DNA from: Adiantum capillus-veneris
Lineage: Eukaryota; Streptophyta; Polypodiopsida; Polypodiales; Pteridaceae
Length of the DNA stretch: 64,000 nt
Direction: 5' to 3'
NCBI GenBank assembly: GCA_014529385.2
Contig: CM043968.1
Span: 24,122,513 to 24,186,512, forward strand
A program made the position numbers and the translations under genes. The notes beneath the pieces are model-generated. The model did no database searches. It saw nothing but the letters and a program-made list of their open reading frames with translations, and was not told the DNA's origin. Shown here in pieces: positions 19,709 through 29,300 of this stretch; the stretch's first letter is position 1, and each line of letters opens with the position of its first letter.

Positions 19709-21466
19709 TTAAATCTTATCAAGGTCCATTCTCACCTGATTGTGAGATACTATATGGCCCAAATAGTGGATTTCTTTTAGAAAGAACTCACTCTTCTTAG
19801 CATTCACAAATAATTTTTGTTTGCGTAATTCTTCAAACACTAAGGCGAGATGCTTATAGTGTTCGTCTTCCGTCTCGGAGAAGATTAAGACGTCATCAAA
19901 GAAAACGCCTGTGAAGCTTCTATATGAGTGGAAGATTCTATCCATCATTCTGTTGAATGTGGCTGGTGCATTAGTGAGTCCAAAAGGCATCACTAAGAAT
20001 TCATACAACCCGAAGGTTGTTCTAAATGAAGTCTTATGCACATCCTTAGGAGCTATGCGGATTTGATGATAACCGCTCTTCAAGTCTATACGACTAAAAA
20101 CACTTGCTCCTTGTAACTTGTCAAGAATGTCGTCAATCCGAAGGATTGGAAATCGATTCTTGATTGTGATCTTGTTTAGAGATCTATAGTCTATGCACAT
20201 GCCGAATGTGCCATCCTTTTTCTGTACTAGCAAGACAGGTGAACAATATGGAGAAGTACTAGGCCTTATTAAGCCCTTCTCCAAAAGTTCGTTAACCTGC
20301 TTGAGAATTTCCTCTTGTTGCATTAGACTAACTCGATAAGGGGGCTGATTTGGAGGAGAACTTCCTGGGATCAAATCAATTGTATGATCCTCAGGTCGCG
20401 AAGGTGGGAGTTCATTTGGAAGTTCATCTGCAAAACAATCTTTATAACTTTCTAATAACTTAAGTCTTTTTTTCTCTAAAGAGGAAGAAAGTTGTGAAAC
20501 AGACACATCTCTCTCTCTTGCAAAAATCAAGTACACTGAAACACACTTTTTCATTTCTTTCTTGATGGCAATGTGATTGGCGATAGGGATACGCCAATCA
20601 CCTGCATCTGCAAGTACAAGATACTCCTTTCCTTTATGAGCAAAGGATAAGGTTTTCTGAACATAGTCCGGAATGGGATGCATCTTGTAGTGCCAAGGCA
20701 TTCCTAAGATAACATCGCATCCTTCAAGTGAAGCTAGTAAGAAAGACTCTTGATCCTTGTAGTCGTCGACCTTTAGATTCAACTTCCCTATGATTGGAGT
20801 AGAGTTTGAGTTCTGCCTTTTGAAAGCAGATTGTGCTTGAATAGAAACTCCAAAACGATTGGGCTGTAAGTTCAGGTCATCAGCTAGCTTGGTAGAGATG
20901 AAGTTGTTTGTACTGCCACGGTCAAACAAAATAAGAGCCTGTTGGTTGTTGATACTACCCCAAGCTTTGAGAAGAGCTCTTTCTTTTCCATCCTTGGTTG
21001 TATTTCCCTGTACATCTGGGACTGCATTGGAAGAGGGTGGTTGTGGAGGTTTGGTAGGACAGTCACCCTTCATATGACCAACTTGTCCGCACTTGAAGCA
21101 TCTTCCTTCACTAATGTAGGTTCGCAACTCAGCAGGAGAGAGATATCTCCCTTTCTTGGGCTGATTTGGCTTTGCTTCTGCTTCAGAGGCGGTTCTTTTC
21201 TTCTTTTGAGAAGAAGTAGAAGAGGTAGGCTGCTCATGGAGAGCATGGTAAGTGCTTTGCTCCATCTTCCTGGGAGTACCCTTGTCATGTATTCCATCAG
21301 CTATGCGGGCTGATTCCATAAGTATCTCCAAGTTACCTCGAGGGTAAAGCTTCATAGCCTTTTGCAAGGCTTCATGCAATCTTGCTTCAAACTTGCGCAT
21401 CTTTTCCGAATCGTCAATCTTCTTGAATGGAGTGACTTTCAAGAGAACGTCCCAAAACCTATCCAC
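19709..21466 (-). pseudogene. Element B gag C-terminus, CCHC knuckle, protease and RT
   Basis: A 585-codon frame. The CCHC knuckle CFKCGQVGHMKGDC is at residues 123-136; the protease active site reads LFDRGSTNNFIS (180-191) with Arg where Ser/Thr is usual, so catalysis is doubtful; CDVILGMPWHY follows at 250-260. RT motifs are IDYRSLNK (425-432), [15 protein letters not shown] (457-471), [14 protein letters not shown] (493-506) and FFDDVLIFS (522-530). All RT catalytic Asp residues are present. It stops with TAA at 19709-19711 inside the RT thumb. Confidence 0.93.
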
Positions 21467-22231
21467 AGCGTGGAACAGTTTCGTTCTCCGACTGTGAAAG
21501 TCGATCCCATTCTTTCTTTACCTCTTCCTCATAGTTTGGAGGAAGGAACTGTGCGTAGAACTCCTCCTTGAAAGCAGTCCAATCTTGGGGTTTGCGATCT
21601 TCTAGGATAAGGGTTAACCACCAACTGCTGGCGGTGCCTTTCAAGTACATACTAACATGGCGAAGCTTGGATCTTTCTTTAAAATTCCCAGCAAATGCAA
21701 CTTCGAATTGGCGGCTTTGTCATTGTCACGCCGTCCATTGTAGGTGTCGAATTTCACATCTTTGTCTCCCGACTTGAATGTTTTCTGCCTGTGGTGCTTC
21801 TTCGTATGGTGCTCCTTCTTTCTATGCTTAGACTCCTTATGGACAGGAGTCTTTTCCCTTGAATGCACTTCTTGTTGCGACAGATCGTCAAGAAACATGT
21901 CTTCCGGAGCAACGATGTCATCCAGATCCTTCATCAAAGAGAACTGAGGGGAATCACGGGGATCCTGCTCTTGAACCTTTGGGTTAAACTGCACATGACG
22001 TTCTGGAGGTTTCCTGTGCCTCTCGTGCATGCGGGAGGTTCCAATCAAAGGATCTTTCCTTGGTTCTGGCGCCTTTGGGTTCTGCAGGATTTCTCCCGAC
22101 CCCATTGGCATTTTCTCCTTCCCTTTCTCAAGAGTATGGAGAATCTTTTGGACTTCTGGATGGGAGAGAGCTTTTTGCAACTCTTCCATCTGCTGTTGAA
22201 GGAGAGAGAACTCTATCTCGCGTCCTCCCAT
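21459..22231 (-). pseudogene. Element B gag N-terminal region
   Basis: From the ATG at 22231 an open frame of 196 codons, rich in charged and His/Lys residues (KHRKKEHHTKKHH), runs to 21641. It then shifts to a second frame (21650-21459) with YLKGTASSWWLTL and WTAFKEEFYAQFLPP, the conserved middle of the plant gag domain, then shifts back into the 585-codon frame. The start is 67 bases from the right LTR, a normal leader length. Confidence 0.82.
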
Positions 22232-22284
22232 TTCTGCAGTTTGCCAAGAGTCGTCAATCCCTTAAGGAAGAGAGAGATGACCTT

Positions 22285-22296
22285 GCTCTGATACCA
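22285..22296 (-). other. Element B primer binding site (initiator tRNA-Met)
   Basis: TGGTATCAGAGC on the minus strand, one base after the LTR end, followed by AAGG. Confidence 0.92.
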
Positions 22297-22297
22297 C

Positions 22298-23801
22298 TGT
22301 CACAAAAAAATACGGAAGCGTAAACTGACTTTTAATTGTACTTCAAATACTCAAGAGAATTGGAGAGAGAGAGAGAGAGAGAGAGGAAAAGCTTGACATT
22401 TCATTGGGGACCAGAAGATGGGCTGGTCCCCCCCCATAAAGAGAATATCTTTACTACTAAGGGAGAATCTTTACAAGCACAAGAACAGGGCAATAGCCCA
22501 TCCTCTATTCTTTCTTTCTGCTTCTGACTGAGAGAGTGCAAACGCTACTCTCTGAATACTGAGAGGATCTTCCCTCTGCTATGAGATTTTTGGGAAGCTC
22601 TCAAAAACGAGAGTCTATCTTCCACAACACTCAACGGAAGCTCTCAAAAATGAGAGTCTACCTTCCGCTAACTGAGTCCCTTTATGCATAATTATTCCTG
22701 CAACAAAAACAAGGGAGAAACACGCAAAATGCACGCACAAATGCTTGCTGTAATTTTCTGCACATAACCTGAAAATGTTACCTGAGCACCTTCAAGAGCC
22801 GAAAAAGAGACCTTTTCCGCGATGGAATTGCACGAAACTTGGTGTACGCGTAGTGTAGGAAGAGAAGAACTAGATTCTATATGTATTTTGCTGAAATTCA
22901 ACCTAAAGGAGGTGATTAAGGGCTGAAAACAGGGAATTTACAGCCACCACACTCTACGAAGAGAGTGCCTGCTGCAACTTCTCGCGATGAAACCTCACCA
23001 AAAGCTGGCTATGGCTATGAGAGCCCTTGTTCTAGACAATGGGAGCACGAGGCCACCACATATGTCACAAGGGGCTACTCTCAAGCTTCCATGGAGGGCT
23101 CCAATGCGTAGGGCATACTCACAATAGGGGGGATAGGAGCACTGCCAACACTGAAAATGGGGGAGTAGGGCCTCCTAAATAGCCATCAGGGAGAGGGGGC
23201 GCTAGGAAGAGAGAGAGGGTGAGAGTGAGAGAGTTAGTTTGCATTGGTATGGCACACTTACTTAATAACTTTAAAAACCCTTCAACTTTCACTTTTAAAA
23301 ATCCCTAGGCTATTAATGAAATGTGCAAATCAACTCACAACTGCACACACAGATGCTACTAATGAAATTGTTAGCTGCTCCCCAGCGCAATGTCGTACCG
23401 ACACTGCTCTTGCATTACTTGTTCGCACTTGTCCGGTCATTTGGTCCAGCATAGACAATTTAAAAATACCTTAACTGACTTATCCTAAGGCCGTAAAATG
23501 ATTCAGGCCTTAGGGTTATTATTCTAAGGACCCCATCTCATTCCTGTGCTTGCACTAGCGCGCGTAATTTTCTGAGCCTGAAATCTGAGGCTACTATCTA
23601 CCCCTTCATTGAAAACCCGATTTCCCAATCGCTAGGGCTTCAGGGTATTTTCTGCCAGGGTCTCCCTTAGGTGCACTGCCCCAAACTTGGGCGCACCTGG
23701 GGCCCCAGAACTGCTAAATCTTTTCTGATGTGCACACAACTAATCAGATAATTCTTTTCTCGTAAATAAATTAATTATTTACAAAGTCTGACTTAGTTAC
23801 A
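22298..23801 (-). repeat. Element B 5' LTR (1504 bp)
   Basis: Direct copy of 16106-17615; it starts on the minus strand TGTAACTAAGTC and ends TTTTTGTGACA. The second target duplication AAATG lies at 23802-23806. Confidence 0.95.
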
Positions 23802-23982
23802 AAATGCCTTGACCCCATATATATGAGTGCCTAGGGTGAGCGCCCAACTCAAGTAAGCGACCGGCCCCAAACTCAAGCGGCCGGACAAGGTACAACCTAT
23901 GCTATGGGTGGCAAGCCCGGAGACACTAGCCGTACAAGGAAGTTCGCTAGACCTGTAGCAGCAAAGTGGTGTAAATCTAACA
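23802..23982 (-). repeat. LARD-2 LTR, upstream part
   Basis: Minus-strand match to the first half of the LARD-1 LTR, from TGTTAGATTTACACCAC at 23982 down to the element B insertion, including a GGCTAGTGT segment and CTTGTCCGGCCG-like words. Divergence from 3749-3950 is considerable. Confidence 0.75.
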
Positions 23983-24189
23983 ACGGAGGCTCCATCAGAA
24001 GATCGGGACTATTCTAGCGCATGGGAGACGCCCAGTATGACTATTTAGAGAGGCGGCCATTGACAAAGCTCTTTGTCACAAACTGCTAACGTGTCAAAGC
24101 CTAAAGAATGGAGCCAACTTACAGATGCCAGCCGAGGGGCCTAAACCCTAAGAAGAACAAGTAGCAGAAGAAGAAGAAGTCCTACCAAC
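23983..24189. other. No recognised gene
   Basis: About 200 bases flanking the LARD-2 LTR. There is a GAA-rich stretch near 24160-24180. Nothing else is supported. Confidence 0.5.
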
Positions 24190-24440
24190 TTATGGGGACC
24201 CCGTCCGATGGGGCCCCAGTGACATAAAGGGATTAAAATAAAGCAGGATGCACACACACTCACTCAAAGCTGATGACGTGGCAGTTGTACGAAAGTTCCA
24301 GACGTTACCCTGGCTGATGACGTGGCAGGCTATATGGATTTCCGTAATTACGCTGGCAGCTTTTGGGACCAGAAGCTTTTGAGTTTTAAAGGCTTTTCAC
24401 TGTAACTGCTTTTCAAGCCAAGGGCCTTTAAATATGAGGT
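24190..24440 (+). promoter_or_regulatory. Promoter-like repeat, copy 2, with duplicated bZIP-type sites and TATA box
   Basis: GCTGATGACGTGGCA occurs at 24269-24283 and again, identical, at 24313-24327, exactly 44 bases apart. It contains TGACG and ACGTGG, cores recognised by plant bZIP factors. A TATA-type box TTTAAATA follows at 24427-24434. The block matches the minus strand of 4140-4355. It is most likely the promoter part of an LTR of an unidentified element, since it is repeated, but could be another mobile promoter. Confidence 0.6.
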
Positions 24441-24898
24441 TAGGGCTCATTCTCTAGCATGCTTCATGGAGAAGGTGCAGAGTCTGGAGTACCGGCTTGT
24501 ACTGTGTTGATGCAATATAAAGAAATACGACGCGCCAAGGTTTGGGGCCAATACTCTCTGGGGTGGAATTCTGCCACTCGGTGTCGCGTGTCGTCTCTCT
24601 CTCTCTCTCAGTTCAGTTGTTATTGAAGTACTAAAAGTTTGTTCAGTCTGTTCTTTCTATTGGCACGTGGTGCCCGTCTTGTGACACTCTTCAACAACCG
24701 ATGTACTTTCTCGAACAATGCCCAATGCCAAGAATCCTTGGCACTGATGATGATGTTAATAATGATGATTTTAGTCTTTCACTTTACTTCACTTCAGTTT
24801 TATTTTTGTACACGGACATTGAATAAGATTCACCAGGATTGTATTAGTTTGGTCTCATATGTCATTTTGGCCTTTTGAAGACGTTTAATATAACATTT

Positions 24899-24901
<3 letters not shown>
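24441..24901. other. Unassigned, possible LTR transcribed region
   Basis: Contains an AATATAAAG word near 24510, a short CT run (24595-24609) and GGCACGTGGTGCC (about 24661-24673), which holds a CACGTG G-box. No coding domain. It may continue the LTR-like unit upstream, but no second copy is visible. Confidence 0.35.

Positions 24902-24971
<70 letters not shown>
24902..24971. repeat. (CT)n microsatellite
   Basis: Pure CT run of about 70 bases. Confidence 0.97.
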
Positions 24972-24977
<6 letters not shown>

Positions 24978-25069
24978 AACACTAACCTTATTTGTTAATT
25001 TCCTTCCCTTGCTTTTTTTTTATAAATTTTGGGACCTTCTTTTTGAAATCACAAATGCTTAGGCATTGC

Positions 25070-25850
25070 ATAGCCAGTGTGAAATGGCCGTTGGCCAAGA
25101 GTTTCACCCACAAGAGTCAGGGCCAGGCAGCCACGAGATGGTTGGGCCGATCGGCACTGACATCTGACTAGTAAAGAAGCGGCTAGGCTCAATTAAAGTC
25201 ATTTAACTTTTTATTAAGCCCCTCGACAAGACTTTATAAGTTGGTGGGTACTAGGAAATAAACCAAATCACAAACTAGATACTTGTCGCTGGAGAGTCAT
25301 CTGCAAGACACATCACGAAAGTGGAGCGCCCAAAATCGATATGAGAGAGAAAGAGAGTGGAGGCTAATTTGAGCTCATTAAGTGACTATTGAGTGTGTGA
25401 GTAGTGGGTGCACGTGATCACAACTTTAATGGAAAGCTTGCCTTCTCCTCTGTCTTATGTAGCACAATGATTCCGCTCTCGTGCATCTCTTCCCCTTTTG
25501 AATACATAGTCGTGATGTCCAGCTCAAGGGCTCAAGGGATTTTCATCTGTTATGTAGAGTTGTGGGGATTCTATGCTCGATTCCGAGGCAAGAGCCTCTT
25601 GCGCAGGTACCGAATCAACTAATCACTGATTCAAAGCAAGTACACGCGCTAACGGGCTGTCTTAGAGAGATTTCTCGCAAGAAATCTTGTTTAAATCAAA
25701 GGATAAGTAACCCTACAGGTGCGGGAGCTCGAGAGCCACCATCGGCACGCAAATCAGAGCGCAAAACTGCTATAATTTTTTCCATGTGGTCAATTTTGAT
25801 GCCTAAAGCTCCCAAAAGCTAGTCAAAAACCCTTTGGCTTCTAATAAGTG
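25070..25850 (+). repeat. Diverged solo-LTR-like copy related to element A
   Basis: In plus orientation this resembles the minus strand of the element A LTR in collinear blocks: GGTTGGGCCGATCGGCACTGA, then GTGGGTGCACGTGATC...AATGGAAAGCTTGCC, then TCTCGTGCATCTCTTCCCC, then GAGGCAAGAGCCTCTTGCGC. Divergence is high and the ends are unclear. No internal element sequence adjoins it, so it could be a solo LTR or a relative of that family. Confidence 0.55.
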
Positions 25851-26289
25851 ATCCAAAAACTACCGACTCTTGCAGCTGACCAAAATCTAGCCGTAGCCAC
25901 CCGCAAAACGCTATGTGATTTGCGGTAAAATTTGGGTTGCAAAGTGCGGGCTGTTGAAATGGCACTTGGGCACCTAACTTTTGGCGTCAAATTTTGAAAT
26001 CATTGACTTTTATGGTTTATGGCTGGTCGATTCTAGTTAATACTCTTTGGGTCCAGTATAGTCATGCCACACCATCCAGCTGTAACAAAAGAATACTTCT
26101 AAAAGGGACCATAGTAGCACATACTCAGTACACTTTTTTTTTTTTTTGCAAGAGGGGGGGAGGGATTTCCACAAAATAGTGACATGGCATCATCGGACTG
26201 AACCGGACAAAGTAAAGGCTAAATCGAAACCGAACTAGACGCCCAAGTAAACATGCAACCCCACCGCAAGTCAAAGAGCTACACGAAAG
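25851..26289. other. No recognised gene
   Basis: AT-rich, with a T11 run near 26131-26147. No domain or repeat partner seen. Confidence 0.4.
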
Positions 26290-26580
26290 ATTGTTGACAT
26301 GGCAATACGAACGTGCCGATGTGGCATGCTAACAAAGAGGGCTACTTTCAGGATGACAGTCAGGGTGACAGTCAGTTGCTTTTGTGCACCACATGAAGAT
26401 ATCAGATGCTTTAACGTGCGTCTAGCACATTGTGATAATAATAAGTTATTTTTAACTTCTTTGAGGGCTTTTGGGGCCAAGTGTTTATAAAAGAGAGGCC
26501 AGGATACCACTGGCCCTCAAAATGCAACCTTAATTCTATCAAGCTTTCTGTTTTGTGCAAGTTAGATCTGGTATCATTGC
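26290..26580 (+). promoter_or_regulatory. LTR-like 3' end with TATA box and primer-site-like sequence
   Basis: TATAAAAGAGAGGCC (near 26486) is followed about 80 bases later by TGGTATCATTGC (26569-26580), a degenerate initiator-Met primer site. This spacing fits the promoter, transcribed R-U5 and primer site of a short LTR. No coding follows, and the PDX2 intron side begins near 27095, so it is probably a truncated element in a gene intron or downstream flank. Confidence 0.4.
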
Positions 26581-27095
26581 ATCTGGAGCGAGTTTCTGAG
26601 GATCTGGTGCGGGTTTTGAAAGTACAGCGAGGTTGTCTACCGGCAGCACTAAATTCCAGATTTGAAGCGGTCATTTAAATTGCATGTAGACAAGGATTTG
26701 GAGTTGTAGATGAGGTCCGGAGGAAAGACATTTGATTCGTGTCTCAGATTCATGTTTCAAGGCCAGTGAAACACATTGAGCAATGACCATGGCATGACAT
26801 AGTTCCAAGCATTCATGAGACATTTCAAAGTGGCGGGCTTAGGTCAAGGTATTAATGATACTCATAAGACTACGCAAGTACTCTAGGATCATCGCAAACA
26901 GCATGATTGTTATCAATTTACTGCCTTGACCACTACCTACGAGTGACTATCGACCATCCATTTTATAAGCTGTCAAAAAATTTAGCTTACTGTTAACTAT
27001 ATGAGTGCTTATGTCTAGGATGTAACCTTTCAATAACCAAGAAACCTAGCCTAGGAAAACGAACGCTTCAAACATCTTAAAAGGTGACAATGTAC

Positions 27096-27362
27096 AAGAT
27101 TATACTGAGCAGCAAGCTTAGCCATGGTCGTGCTCTCCCCTCCTGGAATAATCAGAGCAGAAAGCCCTTCAAGTTGTTCTGGCTTCCTTACTTCGATTGC
27201 TTCTACACCAAGCCGCTTTAAAGCTACATCCAAAAAACTGGTGTCAGTTCAGTTCAGCTCTGCGCCCCAGAGAAGCTTGCTGGAAGAAATCAAAGTACGC
27301 AGAAACTTACTTGCTACATGCTCGTTGTAGGAGCCCTGCAAGGCAAGGACTCCTACGGACAT
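27096..27362 (-). CDS. PDX2: PDX2 (pyridoxal 5'-phosphate synthase glutaminase subunit), exons 1 and 2 only
   Basis: Exon 1 is 27362-27311: ATG, then [16 protein letters not shown], ending at the donor GTAAGT. An 87-base intron (27310-27224) ends in a T-rich stretch and AG. Exon 2, 27223-27096, continues in phase with [16 protein letters not shown] and [15 protein letters not shown], ending at QYNL before GTACAT. This is the N-terminus of class-I glutamine amidotransferase PDX2, which hydrolyses glutamine and channels ammonia to PDX1 for vitamin B6 (PLP) synthesis in the cytosol. PGGEST is the family's glutamine-site motif. The nucleophile motif (GTCAG) and the catalytic His/Glu would be in later exons, which I do not find to the left within the window. 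It may be a gene with a long second intron or a truncated fragment. No stops or frameshifts are seen in the 60 codons. Confidence 0.82.
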
Positions 27363-27395
27363 ACTGGGCCGATGAAGGGTGCGTGTATGCGCGCC

Positions 27396-27419
27396 TGAGA
27401 GAGAGAGAGAGAGAGAGAG
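27396..27419. repeat. (GA)n tract upstream of the PDX2 start (CT on the gene's strand)
   Basis: About 24 bases of GA, 34 bases upstream of the PDX2 ATG, reading CT on the coding strand. Pyrimidine-rich leaders are common close to plant transcription starts, so it may belong to the 5' UTR or core promoter. Confidence 0.75.
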
Positions 27420-28635
27420 CGCTGCGTGTAATGTAACCAGGAGGCTGAAGAATCTAATGCACGAGTGGTCAAGAATATTGTGCTCGAATCACTTTGGAAC
27501 GTGAGAGAGAAGTTACACGAGAGTCCAAACCTATGTACACCTCTCGCTCTCTCTCACCTGGGGATCTATGGTTGAGATTAGGGATTGTCGATCCCACGGA
27601 GTCTTGATTGTTGGATCAAGTTGCTAAAATTGGAGTTACCTAAAGGTGAACAAGGGGCTAGTTCAAATGTTGAAAGCTTAGATGAGAGAGAGAGAGATAT
27701 ATTTCATTAGTGTCTTCTAGAGGCCAAACTCAATCTACAAATGTGAAATCTCCTCTCTCAACTCCAAAAAAAAAAGGAAAAACCCAAATGACAAAACTAG
27801 AATGAAAGCACTAGACGTGCACAAGTTGATTGACTAAAGTATACAATAGCTGAGAGAGGTTGATGGCAGGTCATGTAATGTAGATAGCTCCCTCGTGTAC
27901 CGTGGTGGGGGGTATACATCAAAGAGGGTGGGGTAAAAAAGTCCTTGAAGAGTCTGAGTGGTTGTGTGCCAAGTTTTGCCAATCTCCCTTCTCTCTCCTT
28001 ATGATGTGGGGCTTTGAAAAGAGACAAAACTTGGTTGAAGCCAGTTACACACTTGTGGGAAGCGTGTACTCCACCACTCAATACAAGGGTAGGTTCCATA
28101 TTGTCTAAGAGCATTGTGAGCCTCCTTAACTCGGAGAATAGGTAGTCCCAACGTTTGAATTAGATGGAATCTAAAAAGATCCCTTGGCTTGGGAAAAAAA
28201 AGAAAAAGAAAACCTCTTTCCACGTGCCAGTGCCAGGAGGTATTTCTCTCTCTTAGTAAAACTTAGCGAGAATTACCAAACTACCCCTCTAATTACAAAA
28301 ATCGCAGAATACTCTTGTATCCATTTTTGAGTGCCTTGCAAAAAGGGCAATTATGTCTAAAATTAATCAAGCAATTCATCTCCGAAGCCTACATAACCAA
28401 CTCAAATTCTAGTCTTCTTATGAAAAGCTACGATTTTTCACAGCTAAGGATATTTTGGGATTTCCAAAATTTTTATGGGTACTTTGGGAATTTGGGAGTA
28501 CTTTGGGAATTTTTGAAATTTGAAGGGTATTTTGCAATGGTGTTTTGGTAATTTTCCTTGTTTTCTTTGTGTTCCAACAGGCGGAGAGAGGAGAGAGATT
28601 CCAAGCGGGCGATACCGCATAGTTGTGTTGTGTGG

Positions 28636-28637
<2 letters not shown>
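27420..28637. other. PDX2 upstream region, no other gene recognised
   Basis: Contains short GA/CT-rich stretches (27541-27557, 27684-27700) and open frames without known domains (for example 27797-28114, minus). This would hold the PDX2 promoter. An AT-rich block with GGGAATTT-type repeats lies at 28440-28560. Confidence 0.45.

Positions 28638-28718
<81 letters not shown>
28638..28718. repeat. (CT)n microsatellite
   Basis: Pure CT run of about 80 bases. It generates long Ser/Leu or Arg/Glu artefact frames on both strands. Confidence 0.97.
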
Positions 28719-28722
<4 letters not shown>

Positions 28723-29149
28723 GCGCAGGAGCACAGAGCACGCTAGGCGCACCACCATAGAGCAGCAACGAGGATTGCTTGTAGATCGAAGTGGACAGGC
28801 CTTTTTGTGCGACAATGGAAGAGGAGGAGTACGAGCCGACGGCACAGGAGAAGAGGGAGTACGGGGTGGGCCAGCCGACGGCACAAGAGAGGAGGGCCTG
28901 CAAACAAGTGGAGATTTGGTTGGGCAACAATGTGCACACACCCTGAATGAGGGGAGTACGCAGAGCGTTGAGGCGGTTTGCGAGTGAGTGTGACGACGAG
29001 GGGAAACAGCGTGTAGTTGAAGGGAGGGCGGAGCGCTGAGATGCATGTGTGAACCCCTTGTAGGTGAGAGACTGGCAAAGGCAGGACGAAGGAATCGTGG
29101 AAGATTCGCACTAAAAAAATGAGATAGAGCGAATAGCCCTCTAGAATAG

Positions 29150-29300
29150 GTTGATGAATGAACATATGCTCATTTTGGTTCAAGCCTACTACACGAACAA
29201 ACACAAAGTACAAGTGCTTACAAGCAAGATAATGCTTTCCTTGCTCTTTACGCTCTACAAAGTTGGAGCAATTGCAAGGGGGCTCTCTTTTAATGTCCAG
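29150..29300 (-). pseudogene. Possible SWIM-type zinc-finger fragment
   Basis: On the minus strand the translation reads PPCNCSNFVERKEQGKHY then ACKHLYFVFVRVVGLN. The order C-x-C ... C-x-H followed by a hydrophobic helix is the SWIM zinc-finger pattern found in some plant regulatory proteins and in MULE transposases. Upstream sequence (29300-30120, minus) gives partial frames with stops and no clear domain. Frameshifts make this a fragment; identity is uncertain. Confidence 0.35.

Larger units (their letters stand above)
16106..23801 (-). mobile_element. Element B: full-length Ty3/gypsy chromovirus, minus strand, recently inserted, defective
   Basis: 7696 bp with LTRs TG...CA, a 5-bp target duplication, initiator-Met primer site and polypurine tract, and the full gag-CCHC-PR-RT-RH-IN-chromodomain order. 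LTRs differ by about 30-35 substitutions by eye over 1.5 kb, so it is the youngest-looking insertion here. Coding breaks are few: two frameshifts in gag, TAA at 19709-19711, a frameshift near 19110, TAG at 18712-18714 and a frameshift near 18130. It belongs to the same broad clade as element A but to a different family, with unrelated LTRs. Confidence 0.95.
15311..23982 (-). mobile_element. LARD-2: truncated non-coding LTR element, 5' LTR split by element B
   Basis: On the minus strand the LTR starts TGTTAGATTTACACC at 23982, is interrupted by element B (16106-23801), and ends CACTCTCACA at 15934. A primer-like site TGGTATCAG (15903-15911) and internal sequence matching LARD-1 about 1600-2350 follow, ending abruptly near 15311. 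Removing element B and one AAATG restores the LTR alignment with 3749-4126. The 3' half and 3' LTR are absent. Confidence 0.82.
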
